Assembly: GCA_016709335.1 (NCBI GenBank)
Contig: JADJNC010000004.1
Location: 1-64,000, forward strand
Source of the DNA: Candidatus Propionivibrio dominans
GTDB taxonomy: Bacteria; Pseudomonadota; Gammaproteobacteria; Burkholderiales; Rhodocyclaceae
Direction of reading: 5' to 3'
Length of the DNA stretch: 64,000 nt
Made by a program: the position numbers and the translations under genes. This document shows positions 62,998-64,000 of the stretch, piece after piece; the stretch's first letter is position 1; each line of letters opens with the position of its first letter. The notes beneath the pieces are model-generated. The model had not been told where the DNA came from, made no database searches, and saw only the letters and a list, made by a program, of their open reading frames with translations.

Positions 62998-63000
62998 GGC

Positions 63001-63979
63001 CTATTCAACCCGCCATCGCTGAGCAATTTTCGTCAATTCGGCATCGATCGAAATCGGGGGTTCCCAACCCAGAAGGCGCTGAGACTTCTCAATATCGACC
63101 TGCAGGTTATCGCACAGACGCTGAACCATCTCCTTCTTGCCGAACATGTGCCCCATTGCTCTCAGCAAGAACACCGGCACCGGCAGCAGTCTTGAAGGAA
63201 TACGAAAAGCGGCCGCCGTTTGCCGCAACAAGGCTCTGATCGTCAGGTCTTCACCATCGCTCACGAGGAAAATCTGGTTGACCGCCGCCGGATGGTGCAA
63301 GCAAGTGGTAATGAAGTCGACAAGATTGTCGAGTGCAACCATGCTACGCTGGTTGTAAAGCAATCCGAGCGGTAACGGCACGCCTTTCCTTAACCAGTTC
63401 ATCATCTCATGGAAGTTCGCCTTGACACCTGGTCCATATACCAGTGGGGGCCGGATGATGACGACTTCCAGGCCGGTTTCCCCGGCCACTTGCATCAACG
63501 CCTGCTCTGCCTCAAACTTCGACACCGCGTAAGGATCCAGCGGCTGTGGCTCATTGTCGGCAGTAAATGGCTGACCGAAGGGCGTACTCGCCGTTGACCT
63601 TGACCGAACTGACGAAAACAAAACGCCGCACGCCGGATCGGGCGGCCTGACGAGCCAGGTTCAGGGTAATCGCCACGTTATCGTGGCGAAATTCAGCCAG
63701 CGGATCGGCAGCAGTCTCGTGGATGTGGTGCACGCGCCCGGCCAGATGTACCACGCTGTCGACCCCTGAGAGAGCAGATGCCCAGTTGGTGCTCTCGTCT
63801 AGATTTCCCATTTCAAGATATTGCACGCCAGCCTGCTGCCCGACATCGGGATGACTACGGACCGCCCCCCGGACACGATAGCCCCGGGCAGGAAAATCGG
63901 CACAAACCGCCTGACCAATAAAACCGTTGGCGCCGGTGACGAGTACTCTTCGGCCTGAGCTTAATGCCGTATCTGGCAA
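63001..63979 (-). pseudogene. UDP-glucose 4-epimerase-like SDR, frameshifted
   Basis: This is an extended SDR of about 325 residues across two frames. The N-terminus reads RVLVTGANGFIGQAVCADFP, GVDSVVHLAGRVHHIHETAA and RRFVFVSSVKVNGE. It then continues, after one missing base near 63580, with TPFGQPFTADNEPQPLDPYA, VSKFEAEQALMQVA (Tyr-x3-Lys as YAVSK) and IIRPPLVYGPGVKANFHEMM. The end EKSQRLLGWEPPISIDAEL is typical. The start is a TTG at 63979; the frame is open to the window edge, so a start outside the window is possible. It resembles GalE/WbpP-type epimerases of O-antigen clusters. Confidence 0.78.
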
Positions 63980-64000
63980 AGAATTCCCAATGATGTGTGG

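Noticed and set aside
1..64000. CRISPR array or tRNA/rRNA genes
   Set aside because: I saw no regularly spaced direct repeats and no cloverleaf or rRNA signature in the intergenic regions I read.

Overview
The window looks like a chromosomal segment of a GC-rich betaproteobacterium, most like Rhodocyclales and possibly an Accumulibacter- or Dechloromonas-type organism. This is inferred from gene content and order: the beta-type cytochrome oxidase operon with SCO, ctaG, SURF1, ctaB and ctaA, zapA followed by 6S RNA, Mpl, accBC-prmA-DUF3426, and methylmalonyl-CoA and malonyl-CoA genes. No 16S gene is present, so the assignment cannot be proven here.

Layout. 1-3.7 kb: a decayed methylmalonyl-CoA mutase start, a frameshifted TauE/SafE permease, a SemiSWEET, a PfkB hexose kinase and a frameshifted BtuF-like B12-binding protein. 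3.7-10.5 kb is the accessory island. A strong promoter and a Nif11-type RiPP precursor are followed by a MITE-like hairpin element. Next come a methyltransferase and a B12-type radical SAM RiPP maturase, then two opposite-strand genes, one of them cut by an IS91-type transposase remnant. 10.5-14.6 kb: btuB-btuC-btuD behind a cobalamin riboswitch. 14.7-24.9 kb: a zapB-like gene, zapA, 6S RNA, a GDT1-type transporter, SelO, dsbD, cutA, a large unknown protein, methylmalonyl-CoA epimerase (frameshifted), malonyl-CoA decarboxylase and lgt. 25-28.5 kb: mazEF, ilvD and a small cytochrome c. 28.7-33.7 kb: a complete branched-chain amino-acid ABC transporter. 33.8-38.7 kb: an HDOD protein, a ferredoxin reductase, an epimerase, a HemJ-like protein and an RNA methyltransferase. 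38.8-48 kb: the aa3 cytochrome oxidase structural, assembly and heme A genes. 48-56.5 kb: a damaged mpl, a nucleotidyltransferase-like gene, tlpA, a 1.5-kb insertion sequence, aroQ, accBC, prmA and a DUF3426 protein. 56.6-64 kb: a sugar kinase, a glycine-zipper lipoprotein, plsC, apaH and three sugar-nucleotide epimerase/dehydratase genes that start a surface-polysaccharide locus.

How the genes fit together. B12 is a theme of the left third: uptake (BtuBCD, BtuF), a B12-requiring mutase remnant with its epimerase, and a radical SAM enzyme of a cobalamin-dependent C-methyltransferase type next to its likely peptide substrate. The RiPP locus is the most novel-looking system here. It has one precursor, two enzymes, no recognisable peptidase or exporter, and signs of insertion and decay at its right edge.

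Caution: at least eight genes are broken by single-base indels, several of them in short homopolymers (TauE, BtuF, methylmalonyl-CoA epimerase, the 9.2-kb unknown gene, Mpl, TlpA C-terminus, both right-end epimerases). This pattern fits sequencing or assembly error at least as well as real gene decay.
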